NCBI RefSeq assembly: GCF_003318235.1
Contig: NZ_QOCG01000016.1
Location: 53,529-117,528, forward strand
Origin: Loktanella sp. D2R18
Lineage (GTDB): Bacteria > Pseudomonadota > Alphaproteobacteria > Rhodobacterales > Rhodobacteraceae
Reading direction: 5' to 3'
Length of the DNA: 64,000 bases
The notes below the pieces were generated by a model. The model was given only the letters and a program-made list of their open reading frames with translations. It ran no database searches and was not told where the DNA came from. The position numbers were made by a program, and so were the translations under genes. Of the stretch, positions 36,689 to 45,886 are shown piece after piece. Position 1 is the first letter of the stretch. Each line of letters opens with the position of its first letter.

Positions 36689-36762
36689 GAGAGGCTATCA
36701 GAGACAAAGGCCCAGTCAAGTTTTCCGCGCAAAAGACACGCATATGCTGTAAAAGAAAACAG

Positions 36763-36780
36763 TTATACCGAGTAGTCAAA
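36763..36780. promoter_or_regulatory. Second, degenerate RutR-like site before rutR
   Basis: TTATACCG-AG-TAGTCAAA keeps seven of eight positions of the right RutR arm and about five of the left. It lies 32 bases upstream of the rutR start codon and could serve autoregulation. This was judged by eye only. Confidence 0.4.
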
Positions 36781-36812
36781 GTAGACGCCCAAAAAATGAG
36801 CAGTTACCCATC

Positions 36813-37424
36813 ATGAACAAGCCTGAAACACGCATTCAACAACGCAATCGCGCGGCAATTATGTCTGCTGGGCTTGAAGTTTTTTCGCAGTATGGGCTGC
36901 GCGGTTCGACGCTCGATCAAATCGCCGAAGCCGCGGGGCTATCAAAGCCGAATCTGCTGTATTATTTTCGGTCGAAAGACGCGATTTATACGGCTCTTCT
37001 CGAAAAGCTTTTGGAGACGTGGCTTGACCCACTGCTTAAGTTGAATCCTCACGGCGACCCGATCCAAGAGATTTTGGGCTACGTGCATCGCAAGCTCACC
37101 ATGAGCAAAGACTTCCCACGCGAAAGCCGTCTTTTTGCGAACGAAATTCTTCTTGGTGCGCCGCATATCGCGGAGCATTTGAGCAAAGATCTCCGCACGC
37201 TGGTCGGTGAGAAAGCCGTGGTCATTAAGGAATGGGAAGCTGCGGGCAAAATTGCACCTGTCGACCCTTACCATTTGATATTTTCAATCTGGTCAACAAC
37301 GCAGCATTATGCCGATTTCGATGTGCAAGTGCGGGCTGTTTTGGGTGGGATTGATCCGTTCGGCGACGCGATGAATTATCTCGATACGCTGTTTCGCCGA
37401 ATGTTGACGCCGCCTAAGACGTAA
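36813..37424 (+). CDS. rutR: TetR-family regulator RutR
   Basis: The 203-residue protein aligns well with E. coli RutR along its length. The N-terminal helix-turn-helix reads ALEVFSQYGLRGSTLDQIAE-type sequence (here GLEVFSQYGLRGSTL), then AGLSKPNLLYYFRSKDAIYTALL. The ligand domain keeps FPRESRLFANEILLGAPHI, and APVDPYHLIFSIWSTTQHYADF near the end. RutR senses uracil and thymine and represses pyrimidine use genes. It is divergent to the amidase operon and followed by a terminator, so it is monocistronic. Confidence 0.93.
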   Translation: MNKPETRIQQRNRAAIMSAGLEVFSQYGLRGSTLDQIAEAAGLSKPNLLYYFRSKDAIYTALLEKLLETWLDPLLKLNPHGDPIQEILGYVHRKLTMSKDFPRESRLFANEILLGAPHIAEHLSKDLRTLVGEKAVVIKEWEAAGKIAPVDPYHLIFSIWSTTQHYADFDVQVRAVLGGIDPFGDAMNYLDTLFRRMLTPPKT

Positions 37425-37460
37425 AAAGGGCCCTCGCAGATATCCTGCCAAGGCCCTTTT
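37423..37460. terminator. Bidirectional terminator between rutR and preA
   Basis: AAAAAGGGCC and GGCCCTTTT form a stem around an 18- to 19-base loop, with A-rich and T-rich flanks suitable for both strands. It sits between the convergent stops of rutR (37424) and preA (37467). Confidence 0.8.
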
Positions 37461-37466
37461 CAGGGA

Positions 37467-38771
37467 CTATTCCGCCGCAAAGTTGCTCGGATTATTGGGG
37501 TGCGTTGTCCAATTCGCGTAGTCTTTTTTGACAATTTCCCCCGTGCGCGGGTCGATTTCACCGGGTGTCATTGCTTCCATTGTGATACAATTTGCGATCG
37601 GGCAGACGTCAACGCAAAGATTACAGGCGACGCATTCTTCATCTATAACGCTGAATGTGCGATCTTCTGACATGGCGATTGCTTGGTGGCTGGTGTCTTC
37701 GCAGGCCGCGTAGCAACGCCCGCATTTGATGCAATCATCTTGATTGATCTTAGCTTTAGCCACGTAGTTTAGGTTCAAATACTGCCAATCCGTCACGTTT
37801 GGCACGGCCATCCCGACAAAATCAGCAGTCGAGGTATAGCCCTTTTCATCCATCCATTGTGACAGCCCGCTGATCATTTCCTCAACGATCTTAAAGCCAT
37901 AGGTCATCACGGCGGTACAAACCTGCACGTTACCACAGCCCAGCGCCATAAATTCAGCCGCGTCACGCCAAGTGGTCACACCGCCAATGCCGGAAATCGG
38001 CAAGCCATGGGTGCCGGGATCGCGCGCGATTTCGGAAACCATGCTCATCGCGATGGGTTTCACGGCTGGACCGCAATAACCACCGTGCGTGCCCTTGCCA
38101 TCAATCGTCGGCTGCGGCGCCATCGCGTCAAGATCAACGCTGGTGATAGAATTGATCGTATTGATCAAGCTGACCGCATCCGCGCCACCATCTTTGGCAG
38201 CTTGCGCAGGTTTGCGGACATCCGTGATGTTTGGCGTCAGCTTAACGATAACAGGCTTGTCATAGTATTTCTTGCACCATTCCGTGACCATCTGAATGTA
38301 TTCAGGTACTTGGCCGACAGCCGATCCCATACCCCGTTCGGCCATGCCATGCGGGCAACCAAAATTCAGCTCAATCCCATCAGCGCCGGTTGCCGCGACC
38401 TTTGGAAGGATCGCTTTCCAAGCGTCTTCTTCGCAAGGCACCATGATTGACACAATGATCGCGCGGTCAGGGTAATCCGCTTTGACGCGGGTGATTTCAT
38501 CCAAGTTAGTTTGCAGATCGCGATCCGTGATCAATTCGATATTGTTCAGCCCGAGCAACCGCCGATCGGCACCGTAAATCGCGCCATAGCGTGGGCCGTT
38601 CACGTTCACCACTGGCGGCCCTTCGGCCCCAAGAGTTTTCCAAACGACACCGCCCCATCCTGCCTCGAACGCGCGGCGGACGTTGTATTCTTTATCCGTT
38701 GGCGGGGCCGAGGCCAGCCAGAAAGGATTCGGAGATTTGATGCCCAAAAATTCTGTTGTTAGATCAGCCAT
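37467..38771 (-). CDS. preA: NAD-dependent dihydropyrimidine dehydrogenase, subunit PreA
   Basis: The 434-residue subunit reduces uracil or thymine to the dihydro form. The N-terminal FMN-binding barrel resembles dihydroorotate dehydrogenase (ASAPPTDKEYNVRRAFEAGWGGVVWKT) and carries the catalytic cysteine in NFGCPHGM. The C-terminus holds two 4Fe-4S clusters: CIKCGRCYAACEDTSHQAI (about residue 345) and CVACNLCVDVCPIANC (about 380). It lies directly after preT, and the two proteins form one enzyme. Confidence 0.95.
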   Translation of the reverse strand: MADLTTEFLGIKSPNPFWLASAPPTDKEYNVRRAFEAGWGGVVWKTLGAEGPPVVNVNGPRYGAIYGADRRLLGLNNIELITDRDLQTNLDEITRVKADYPDRAIIVSIMVPCEEDAWKAILPKVAATGADGIELNFGCPHGMAERGMGSAVGQVPEYIQMVTEWCKKYYDKPVIVKLTPNITDVRKPAQAAKDGGADAVSLINTINSITSVDLDAMAPQPTIDGKGTHGGYCGPAVKPIAMSMVSEIARDPGTHGLPISGIGGVTTWRDAAEFMALGCGNVQVCTAVMTYGFKIVEEMISGLSQWMDEKGYTSTADFVGMAVPNVTDWQYLNLNYVAKAKINQDDCIKCGRCYAACEDTSHQAIAMSEDRTFSVIDEECVACNLCVDVCPIANCITMEAMTPGEIDPRTGEIVKKDYANWTTHPNNPSNFAAE

Positions 38772-38772
38772 T

Positions 38773-40107
38773 TTAGTTGCTCCCCATCAAGGTTGCATGA
38801 ATATCCATTGCCGCGTCGCGACCTTCGGCAACGGCAGTGACCGTCAAATCATCGCCACCGCTAGCGCAATCACCGCCGGCCCAAACACCTGCAACGCTGG
38901 TGCACCCGGTTTCGGTTACCGCGATTTTGCGGCCTGACAATTCAAGCCCAGCGTCGGTTTCAAGCGTCTGGCCAATTGCCTTAAACACTTGATCGGCCTG
39001 CAACCGGATCATTTCACCGGTACCTTTCAGACCGTTGCCATCATCAGTGGTGTATTCCAGTTCAATCTCGTGCACTGTGCCATTGCCGTGCAGGGCGACA
39101 GGTTGAACGTTAAACATCAACCGCACGCCCTTTGACGCGGCAAGATCTTGTTCATAGGGGCTTGCGCTCATACCTTCGCGGCCTCGGCGATAGGCGATTG
39201 TGACGTTCTGCGCGCCGAGCAGTTTAGACTGCACAGCCGCATCCACGGCGGTCATCCCGCCGCCGATCACGACAACGTCGCGACCCACCGGCAGTTTTGT
39301 CAGATCGCTGGATTGGCGCAACGCCTTGATAAAATCGACTGCATCTTCGACGCCGTTCTTATCTTCGCCGGATGCGCGCAACGCATTCACGCCACCAAGC
39401 CCAACGGCAAGGAAAACCGCATCATAATCGACCTGCAACTGATCCAGCGACAGATCCGCGCCCAACCGTCTGCCGTTTTCAACCGTGATCCCACCAATGC
39501 CCAGCAGCCAATCGACTTCGCGCGCAGCAAAGTCATCCGTCGTTTTATAGGCGGCGATTCCATATTCGTTCAGACCACCAGATTTTGGCAGCGCATCAAA
39601 CATCACAACACCATGGCCAAGCATCGCAAGACGGTGCGCGCATGCCAGCCCGGCAGGTCCGGCACCAACAACGGCGACGGTTTTACCAGTGGAGTCAGCG
39701 CGTGTGTACGGATGGCTTTGTTTTGCCATCAGCTTATCCGTCGCGTGGCGTTGCAGGCGGCCAATCTCAACCGGTTTACCTTCAGCGGCTTCGCGCACGC
39801 AGGCTTGTTCACAAAGTTCTTCTGTGGGACAAACGCGGGCGCACATGCCGCCAAGGATGTTCTGGTCAAAGATTGTTTTCGCTGCCGCTTCGGCAGTACC
39901 AGTGCTGATCTGACGAATGAACAATGGAATATCAATCGACGTCGGGCAGGCCGTCATGCAGGGTGCATCATGACAAAAATAGCAGCGATCTGCGGCGACG
40001 GAGGCCTCGTGCGGGGCAAGTGGAGCGTGCAAATCCGCGAAGTGAGTCTCGACGGTTTCAGAAGGTAATCGCGCTGCGGCGATACCCGGAGTCATTTGGC
40101 TGGACAT
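38773..40107 (-). CDS. preT: Dihydropyrimidine dehydrogenase, subunit PreT
   Basis: The 444-residue subunit takes electrons from NAD(P)H for PreA. It has an N-terminal iron-sulfur domain with CYFCHDAPCMTACPTSIDIP and CARVCPTEELCEQACV. An FAD-binding fold follows (VAVVGAGPAGLACAHRLA, about residue 145), then an NAD fold (DVVVIGGGMTAVDAA, about 285). Layout equals GltD-type small subunits, but pairing with preA settles the role. ATG 40107 has AGGAAG 7 bases upstream, and the open frame extends to 40242 without support. Confidence 0.94.
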   Translation of the reverse strand: MSSQMTPGIAAARLPSETVETHFADLHAPLAPHEASVAADRCYFCHDAPCMTACPTSIDIPLFIRQISTGTAEAAAKTIFDQNILGGMCARVCPTEELCEQACVREAAEGKPVEIGRLQRHATDKLMAKQSHPYTRADSTGKTVAVVGAGPAGLACAHRLAMLGHGVVMFDALPKSGGLNEYGIAAYKTTDDFAAREVDWLLGIGGITVENGRRLGADLSLDQLQVDYDAVFLAVGLGGVNALRASGEDKNGVEDAVDFIKALRQSSDLTKLPVGRDVVVIGGGMTAVDAAVQSKLLGAQNVTIAYRRGREGMSASPYEQDLAASKGVRLMFNVQPVALHGNGTVHEIELEYTTDDGNGLKGTGEMIRLQADQVFKAIGQTLETDAGLELSGRKIAVTETGCTSVAGVWAGGDCASGGDDLTVTAVAEGRDAAMDIHATLMGSN

Positions 40108-40426
40108 TTGATCTTCCTGTCGTGGCTTCTGCTGGTACCTTGGCACAGGTCTATTTTTTATCAAATGGTAAATTTTTGAAATTTGGAAAATTATTTGGGA
40201 GCGACGGGTTACACACCTTCTAGAATAAGGTATTTTATGCATACACTTCGAATACCTAAAGAATATTTTTTGGACTCGCGCCCGCTAGTTAACGCGACCC
40301 AAGTCCGGTATTGCAAAGCAAAATTGCCAAAATATTCATCAGCCCACCGGCCAATCTACGGAAATTTTAGGTCGCATTGTGCCCGCTGGACTTGCGAACG
40401 CCTAACCACTCCGGCACCTAAGACAC
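40108..40426. other. Intergenic region between preT and the YeeZ-like gene
   Basis: The 319-base divergent gap is AT-rich from 40140 to 40350. It contains a degenerate RutR-like site (40156-40173) and a 7-base inverted repeat AGGTATT...AATACCT (40228-40234 and 40251-40257). No gene or RNA was recognised. Confidence 0.6.
40156..40173. promoter_or_regulatory. Degenerate RutR-like site upstream of preT
   Basis: TTTTATCA-AA-TGGTAAAT keeps six of eight positions in each arm of the RutR palindrome TTTGACCA-nn-TGGTCAAA and is itself nearly symmetric. It lies 48 bases upstream of the preT start, a good place for repression. Judged by eye only. Confidence 0.45.
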
Positions 40427-41275
40427 ATGAAATATTCAGTTCTGACATTTGGATACGGCTATAGCGCCCAAGCACTCGGGCGGGTTTTGCGGTCACAAGG
40501 CCACAGCATCTTGGGCACAACCCGCGGTGAGCCGACACCGGAAGACGGCGCGCAAATCGTGCAATGGCCGGGCACGGATATGACGGCAGCACTGGATGCG
40601 GCGACACATCTTTTGATCTCCATCGCCCCAGATGCGGCTGGCGATCCGGTTTTGGCCGCACTGCAAGCCGAAATTACCGCCCGTGCCGCGCAATTCAAAT
40701 GGGTGGGATACCTATCAACCACCGGTGTTTACGGTGACCATAACGGCGGCTGGGTCGATGAAACGACCCCGTTAACCCCTGCAACCAAACGCGGCATCGC
40801 GCGGGTCAAGGCAGAGGCCGCATGGGCCGCGATCCCCGATCTGCCCCTTCATATCTTCCGCCTTGCTGGCATCTACGGCCCCGGTCGCGGGCCGTTCGCA
40901 AAGGTCCGCAATGGCACGGCACGGCGCATCATCAAAGAAAACCAAGTTTTCAGTCGCACCCACGTTGGCGACATCGCGCAAGTGCTTGCTGCTTCGATGG
41001 CCCGTCCAAATCCGGGCGCAGTTTACAATGTTTGCGATGACGACCCCGCCCCGCCACAAGATGTGATTGGCTACGCGGCTGTGCTACTGGGGCGCCCCCT
41101 GCCGCCGGCGATGGATTTCGAAACTGCTGACATGACCCCGATGGCCCGCAGTTTTTATGCCGAAAGCAAGATGGTCCGAAATGATCGAATTAAATCCGAG
41201 CTGGGGGTGCAATTGCTTTACCCGGACTATCGCACGGGCCTTAAAGCGCTGCTGGCGCAGGAAAAGCCCGCCTAA
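40427..41275 (+). CDS. YeeZ-like NAD(P)-dependent epimerase/reductase
   Basis: The 282-residue protein is an atypical extended SDR of the YeeZ type. It has a Rossmann start (LTFGYGYSAQALGRVL), the YLSTTGVYGDHNGGWVDE segment with the catalytic-position tyrosine, and FRLAGIYGPGRGPF. No clear substrate is known for this group. The 3' end overlaps the convergent membrane protein gene by 35 bases. It is preceded by the AT-rich intergenic region shared with preT. Confidence 0.85.
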   Translation: MKYSVLTFGYGYSAQALGRVLRSQGHSILGTTRGEPTPEDGAQIVQWPGTDMTAALDAATHLLISIAPDAAGDPVLAALQAEITARAAQFKWVGYLSTTGVYGDHNGGWVDETTPLTPATKRGIARVKAEAAWAAIPDLPLHIFRLAGIYGPGRGPFAKVRNGTARRIIKENQVFSRTHVGDIAQVLAASMARPNPGAVYNVCDDDPAPPQDVIGYAAVLLGRPLPPAMDFETADMTPMARSFYAESKMVRNDRIKSELGVQLLYPDYRTGLKALLAQEKPA

Positions 41276-41894
41276 CGCCCCATGCGATTGTCGCGAACAA
41301 CAGCAATAACACAATCGCAATGGCGACGTTCGCGCCATAGAACACCATGCGCTGCGGCAATTCGAGATCATTTAAGAAACGATAGGGCAAGCCGTTCGTC
41401 ACGGTGCCAACGGGCGTCGCATTCATCGGACCGACGGCAAATTCGGCCCAAAACACATAGCTACCGATCACTCCAGCCATCCATGCAAATGCCGGGACAA
41501 GGCGGCGATAACTGCGGTGAATAAAGATCGTATCAAAAAGCTGCAGCAATGGCCCGAACAAATGCAAATAGAGCTCAAGGTGCCATGCCATCAATTGGCC
41601 GTCGCTGGTCACCGAAGTTGGATCACCAAAATACAGGCGCCAAAACAAGAATACGACCATCGCGTTGATGACCGATGTCATGCAAACGAAGCCGTCCCAA
41701 CGCTTGTCAGAGCGTCCCTCTTGGATAGCCATCATACGGCTTGCTGCAAAGAACGATGCAAACAGCGCCCAGATCGTCAAGTAACGCGCGGGCCCTCCAA
41801 AACCATCATAGCCACCAAAGACCAGCGTCCGCAGAACATAGCCCCCCGCCAGCAAGAATACCGCCCAGCGGTAGATATGAATAAAGCGCGCCAT
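41241..41894 (-). CDS. Unknown six-helix membrane protein
   Basis: The 217-residue protein has about six hydrophobic segments. Conserved-looking polar parts are WHLELYLHLFGPLLQLFDT (about residue 104) and NGLPYRFLNDL (about 166). The order of a histidine-bearing helix and an xxPYxFL loop recalls the FAR-17a/AIG1-like (Pr6Pr) membrane proteins, but the match is weak. It is convergent with the YeeZ-like gene and overlaps its end by 35 bases. An AGGAGG-like site (GAGGAGGAATTC) lies before the ATG. Confidence 0.7.
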   Translation of the reverse strand: MARFIHIYRWAVFLLAGGYVLRTLVFGGYDGFGGPARYLTIWALFASFFAASRMMAIQEGRSDKRWDGFVCMTSVINAMVVFLFWRLYFGDPTSVTSDGQLMAWHLELYLHLFGPLLQLFDTIFIHRSYRRLVPAFAWMAGVIGSYVFWAEFAVGPMNATPVGTVTNGLPYRFLNDLELPQRMVFYGANVAIAIVLLLLFATIAWGVRRAFPAPAAL

Positions 41895-42084
41895 ATGAAT
41901 TCCTCCTCGTGCAGGGAGGGTGCGTGGAATTTCGCGAGGCGTCTATGATGACGCAGCGTCTGCTGCAAAATCCATCGCTAGCAAATTCGCAGGCATCAAT
42001 CTGCCCATGCAGGCCGACGTAACTCTTGCCGATCACAGCCAAAGACCGCATATCGATCCTGTTTTTGCACCTAAGGGACACGAC

Positions 42085-42861
42085 ATGACTTTGCGCCAAA
42101 AAACTGCAACGCTGCTGAACACGCCTCTGTTTGTTAACCTGATCATCGGCGTGATTGTGTTTAATGCCATTATCCTTGGGCTAGAAACTTCAAAACCATT
42201 AATGGCGAAGGTCGGCGGGTTGATCACCTTCTTGGACCAGCTGTGTTTGACCATTTTTGTGATCGAATTGCTGGCCAAGTTTTTTGCTTCTGGGCCGCGA
42301 TTTTTTCGTAGCGGCTGGAACATCTTTGACTTTGTGATTGTCGGCGTATCGCTGTTGCCCGGCGGCGGCGGCTTGTCGGTGCTGCGTGCGTTGCGTATCT
42401 TTCGCGTGATGCGCGTTATTTCTGTGGTGCCGTCTTTGCGGCGTGTCGTCGAAGGGTTCATTACCGCTCTTCCCGGCATGGGATCCGTATTCCTGCTGAT
42501 GGGCATCGTCTTTTACATCGGGTCCGTCATGGCGACAAAACTATTCGGCGATAGCTTCCCAGAATGGTTTGGCAGTCTGGGCCAATCTGGGTATTCGCTG
42601 TTTCAGATCATGACGCTCGAAAGCTGGTCGATGGGAATCGTCCGCCCCATCATGGAAGTCTACCCATATGCATGGGCATTCTTTGTGCCCTTCATCTTGG
42701 TAACAACATTCGCCGTTGTGAACCTGCTGGTCGGTTTGATCGTGAATTCGATGCAAGACGCCCATGCCGAAGAAGATAACGCCGCGACAGATGCTTACCG
42801 TGACGAAGTGATGGCCAAGCTAGATGCGATTGAAAAGCGGTTAACCGGTCTGGATAAATAG
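42085..42861 (+). CDS. Voltage-gated sodium channel (BacNav, NavAb-like)
   Basis: The 258-residue protein is a six-helix single-domain channel subunit that should form tetramers. The voltage sensor S4 reads LRALRIFRVMRVISVVPSLRR, with arginines every third position. The selectivity filter TLESWSM (about residue 175) equals that of NavAb and gives sodium selectivity. S6 is VTTFAVVNLLVGLIVNSMQD, followed by a C-terminal coiled coil (YRDEVMAKLDAIEKRL). ATG 42085 has AAGGGA 6 bases upstream; the open frame begins earlier, at 41920, without support. Roseobacter species are known to carry such channels. Confidence 0.95.
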   Translation: MTLRQKTATLLNTPLFVNLIIGVIVFNAIILGLETSKPLMAKVGGLITFLDQLCLTIFVIELLAKFFASGPRFFRSGWNIFDFVIVGVSLLPGGGGLSVLRALRIFRVMRVISVVPSLRRVVEGFITALPGMGSVFLLMGIVFYIGSVMATKLFGDSFPEWFGSLGQSGYSLFQIMTLESWSMGIVRPIMEVYPYAWAFFVPFILVTTFAVVNLLVGLIVNSMQDAHAEEDNAATDAYRDEVMAKLDAIEKRLTGLDK

Positions 42862-42867
42862 CTACGA

Positions 42868-44781
42868 TTAAGCCCGTTGTTCCAAACTCGCCACCCCGAG
42901 GACATCCAAGACTTTCGCTTCGATATCTGATGCATTTAGCCCGGCGGTGTCATACATCGCGCGGGGGCTAGCCTGATCGATGAACGAATCAGGCAAAACC
43001 ATGGAACGGAATTTCAGGCCTTGATCAAACACGCCCGCGTCAGAAAGCAATTGCGCAACATGCGATCCAAAACCGCCGACGCTGCCTTCTTCGATGCAGA
43101 TCAGCGCCTCGTGGTCAGCGGCAAGTTTGAGGATCATGTCCTTATCCAACGGCTTGGCAAAACGCGCATCTGCGACCGTTGGGGTGATCCCTTTGGCGGA
43201 CAATGCTTCACACGCGGCGGTAACTTCTTGTAGGCGTGTCCCGAATGACAGGATCGCAACCCGCGATCCTTGCGTGATCATGCGGCCTTTGCCGATTTCC
43301 AACAGGTCGGGGTTTTGTGGCATCTCGACACCAACGCCTTCGCCGCGCGGGAAACGAAATGCAATCGGGCCATCATCATAGGCGGCGGCTGTTGCGACCA
43401 TACGCACTAACTCAGCTTCATCCGCAGCGGCCATAACGACCATTCCGGGCAAGTTCGCCAAAAACGCCACATCAAAAGCGCCAGCATGGGTCGCGCCATC
43501 GGCCCCGACAAGCCCAGCGCGATCAATCGCAAAACGGACCGGCAAGCGCTGGATAGCCACATCATGTACAACCTGATCGTAACCACGTTGCAAGAACGTC
43601 GAATAAAGCGCGCAAAACGGACGCATCCCGCCAGCCGCAAGCCCCGCGCAGAATGTTACCGCGTGCTGTTCGGCAATGCCCACGTCAAAACACCGGCTAG
43701 CATAGCGTGTCATAAAGCGGTCCAGCCCAGTCCCATCGGGCATCGCTGCCGTCACCGCGCAAATCTTAGGATCATCAGCTGCCAGTTTGATCAGCGTATC
43801 CGAAAAAACAGATGTATATGACGGCGCGTTGCTCGGCGCTTTTTTCTGTTCGCCAGTAATCACATCGAATTTGCCGCGCGCGTGACCTTTGTCATCCGCG
43901 CCCTCGGCAGGGGCATAGCCTTTGCCCTTTTTGGTCATCGCATGGATCAGGATTGGCCCGTCTGCGCGTTCTTTCACGGTGCGCAAAACGGACAAAAGCT
44001 GTTCCATATCGTGACCATCAATCGGACCAAGATAGGAAAAGCCAAGCTCTTCGAACAAGGTGCCGCCAACAGTCATATGCTTGAGCATATCTTTGGCGCG
44101 TTTCGCACCTTCGCGAAACGGTTCGGGCAGTAGCGACACCGCCCCTTTAGCGGCCGCTTTGAATTCTTGGAATGGCTCGCCAGCATAAAGCCGCGACAGA
44201 TAGGAAGACATCGCGCCAGTCGGCGGTGCAATCGACATTTCATTGTCGTTCAGGATCACGATCAAGCGCTTGCCCAGATGACCTGCGTTGTTCAGCGCCT
44301 CATAGGCCATGCCCGCTGACATCGCGCCATCGCCAATCACCGCAATCGCATCGCCACCTTCACCGCCCAAATCGCGCGCCACTGCAAAGCCAAGCGCCGC
44401 AGAAATCGACGTGCTCGAATGGGCCGCGCCAAAGGGATCATATCGGCTCTCGGATCGTTTCGTGAACCCAGATAGCCCGCCTTCGGTCCGTAGCGTGCGG
44501 ATACGATCGCGCCGCCCGGTCAGGATTTTATGCGGATAACATTGGTGGGACACATCCCAGATAATCTTGTCTTTGGGCGCATCAAACACAGCATGCATCG
44601 CGACCGTCATTTCGACAACGCCAAGGCCCGCGCCAAGGTGACCACCAGTGACCGACACCGCAGCAATCGTTTCGGCCCGTAGATCATCGGCCAGATGACG
44701 CAATTCGGCATCCGTCAATTGCTTCATATCCGCTGGTGTGTTCACACGGTCCAAAACGGGTGTATGTGGCTGGCTGGTCAT
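42868..44781 (-). CDS. dxs: 1-deoxy-D-xylulose-5-phosphate synthase
   Basis: DXS condenses pyruvate and glyceraldehyde 3-phosphate, the first step of the MEP isoprenoid pathway. The 637-residue thiamine-diphosphate enzyme has the cofactor motif [18 protein letters not shown] (about residue 150) and the [15 protein letters not shown] segment (here [14 protein letters not shown]). The transketolase central domain carries [13 protein letters not shown] and [15 protein letters not shown]. It ends the operon HDAC-like, xseB, ispA, dxs, starting 12 bases after the ispA stop. Confidence 0.96.
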   Translation of the reverse strand: MTSQPHTPVLDRVNTPADMKQLTDAELRHLADDLRAETIAAVSVTGGHLGAGLGVVEMTVAMHAVFDAPKDKIIWDVSHQCYPHKILTGRRDRIRTLRTEGGLSGFTKRSESRYDPFGAAHSSTSISAALGFAVARDLGGEGGDAIAVIGDGAMSAGMAYEALNNAGHLGKRLIVILNDNEMSIAPPTGAMSSYLSRLYAGEPFQEFKAAAKGAVSLLPEPFREGAKRAKDMLKHMTVGGTLFEELGFSYLGPIDGHDMEQLLSVLRTVKERADGPILIHAMTKKGKGYAPAEGADDKGHARGKFDVITGEQKKAPSNAPSYTSVFSDTLIKLAADDPKICAVTAAMPDGTGLDRFMTRYASRCFDVGIAEQHAVTFCAGLAAGGMRPFCALYSTFLQRGYDQVVHDVAIQRLPVRFAIDRAGLVGADGATHAGAFDVAFLANLPGMVVMAAADEAELVRMVATAAAYDDGPIAFRFPRGEGVGVEMPQNPDLLEIGKGRMITQGSRVAILSFGTRLQEVTAACEALSAKGITPTVADARFAKPLDKDMILKLAADHEALICIEEGSVGGFGSHVAQLLSDAGVFDQGLKFRSMVLPDSFIDQASPRAMYDTAGLNASDIEAKVLDVLGVASLEQRA

Positions 44782-44793
44782 CGTCGCTACCCT

Positions 44794-45657
44794 TTAGTGC
44801 GTCCGCGCAATCACAAAACGCGCGGCTTCTTTTAACGTATCGGCGTCGTCACCATAGACAGATAGCGCATCGCAAGCCTCTTGCACCAGATCACTTGCGC
44901 GACGTTTCGCCCCATCAAGACCCAGCAGCGATACAAATGTCGCCTTGCCCGCATCCGCATCTTTGCCAACGGCCTTGCCGACCTGATCCGCATCGCCGAT
45001 CACATCCAACACATCATCCCAAATCTGAAACGCAAGGCCCAGCGCATCGCCATAGCGTTGTAACGCACATGCATCTGCTTGGGCCAACCGCGCGCCAGAC
45101 ATTGCCGACCAATTGATCAACGCCCCGGTTTTACCAGCCTGCAACGCAGTGATTTCGTCCAAGCTCAACGGTATATGCGCGGTTTCCGCAGCAATATCAG
45201 CCGCCTGACCGCCCACCATGCCGCGCACGCCAGATGCTTGGGCCAGAGTCTGTGCAAGCAAAATACGTGCATCAGCGGCAGCATCCACCTGCAGCACGCA
45301 CTCAAATGCCATCGCCTGCAAAGCATCACCGACAAGCACAGCCGTCGCCTCATCCCATTTCACATGTACCGTCGGCAGGCCGCGCCGCAAGTTGTCATCA
45401 TCCATGCAGGGCAGATCATCATGCACCAAAGAATAGGCGTGCATACATTCAATCGCTGCCGCTGCGGGCAGGGCTGTCGTCACACCGTGCAATTTGGCGG
45501 ATTCTAGCACCAGAAAGGCGCGCAACGCTTTGCCGCCCTGGGTCGCATAAGTCATGCCCTGCGCAATCGCCCCCGGCTGGCCGGCCAAAACCGCTGCGAT
45601 ATAGGATTGCGTCAGCGCTGCGGCTTCGCCCAGCGCAGATCGAAACGTATCAGCCAT
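44794..45657 (-). CDS. ispA: Farnesyl/geranyl diphosphate synthase (IspA type)
   Basis: The 287-residue prenyltransferase extends dimethylallyl diphosphate with isopentenyl units. The first aspartate-rich motif is DDLPCMDDDNLRRG (about residue 87) and the second is QIWDDVLDVIGD (about 220). The lysine before GGKALRAFLV fits the substrate site. ATG 45657 overlaps the xseB stop by 8 bases. The xseB-ispA-dxs order is common in proteobacteria. Confidence 0.94.
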   Translation of the reverse strand: MADTFRSALGEAAALTQSYIAAVLAGQPGAIAQGMTYATQGGKALRAFLVLESAKLHGVTTALPAAAAIECMHAYSLVHDDLPCMDDDNLRRGLPTVHVKWDEATAVLVGDALQAMAFECVLQVDAAADARILLAQTLAQASGVRGMVGGQAADIAAETAHIPLSLDEITALQAGKTGALINWSAMSGARLAQADACALQRYGDALGLAFQIWDDVLDVIGDADQVGKAVGKDADAGKATFVSLLGLDGAKRRASDLVQEACDALSVYGDDADTLKEAARFVIARTH

Positions 45658-45886
45658 CAAGCGGCGCGGTCCCTTTGGGGGTACCGTTTTCATCAAAGGC
45701 AATCTTGGCGACTTTTTCTTCGGCAGCTTTCAGCTGCGCCTCGCAACGCGCCTTCAATGCAGCGCCGCGTTCGTATAGGGCAATCGATTGATCAAGCGCC
45801 ACATCCCCGCGTTCCAGCTGACCGACAACGGCCTCCAGCTCTTTCATCGCGTCTTCAAAGCTCATTTCTTCGACTGGCGTGGTCAT
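45650..45886 (-). CDS. xseB: Exodeoxyribonuclease VII small subunit
   Basis: The 78-residue helical protein shows the XseB core SFEDAMKELEAVVGQLERGDVALDQSIALYERG. It binds XseA to form exonuclease VII, which degrades single-stranded DNA. It overlaps the upstream hydrolase gene by 4 bases and ispA by 8. No xseA is in the window, which is normal. Confidence 0.93.
   Translation of the reverse strand: MTTPVEEMSFEDAMKELEAVVGQLERGDVALDQSIALYERGAALKARCEAQLKAAEEKVAKIAFDENGTPKGTAPLDG

Noticed and set aside
38773..40107. A second glutamate synthase small subunit
   Set aside because: The domain layout equals GltD, but its immediate partner is preA and it lies in the pyrimidine locus, so PreT is the better call.
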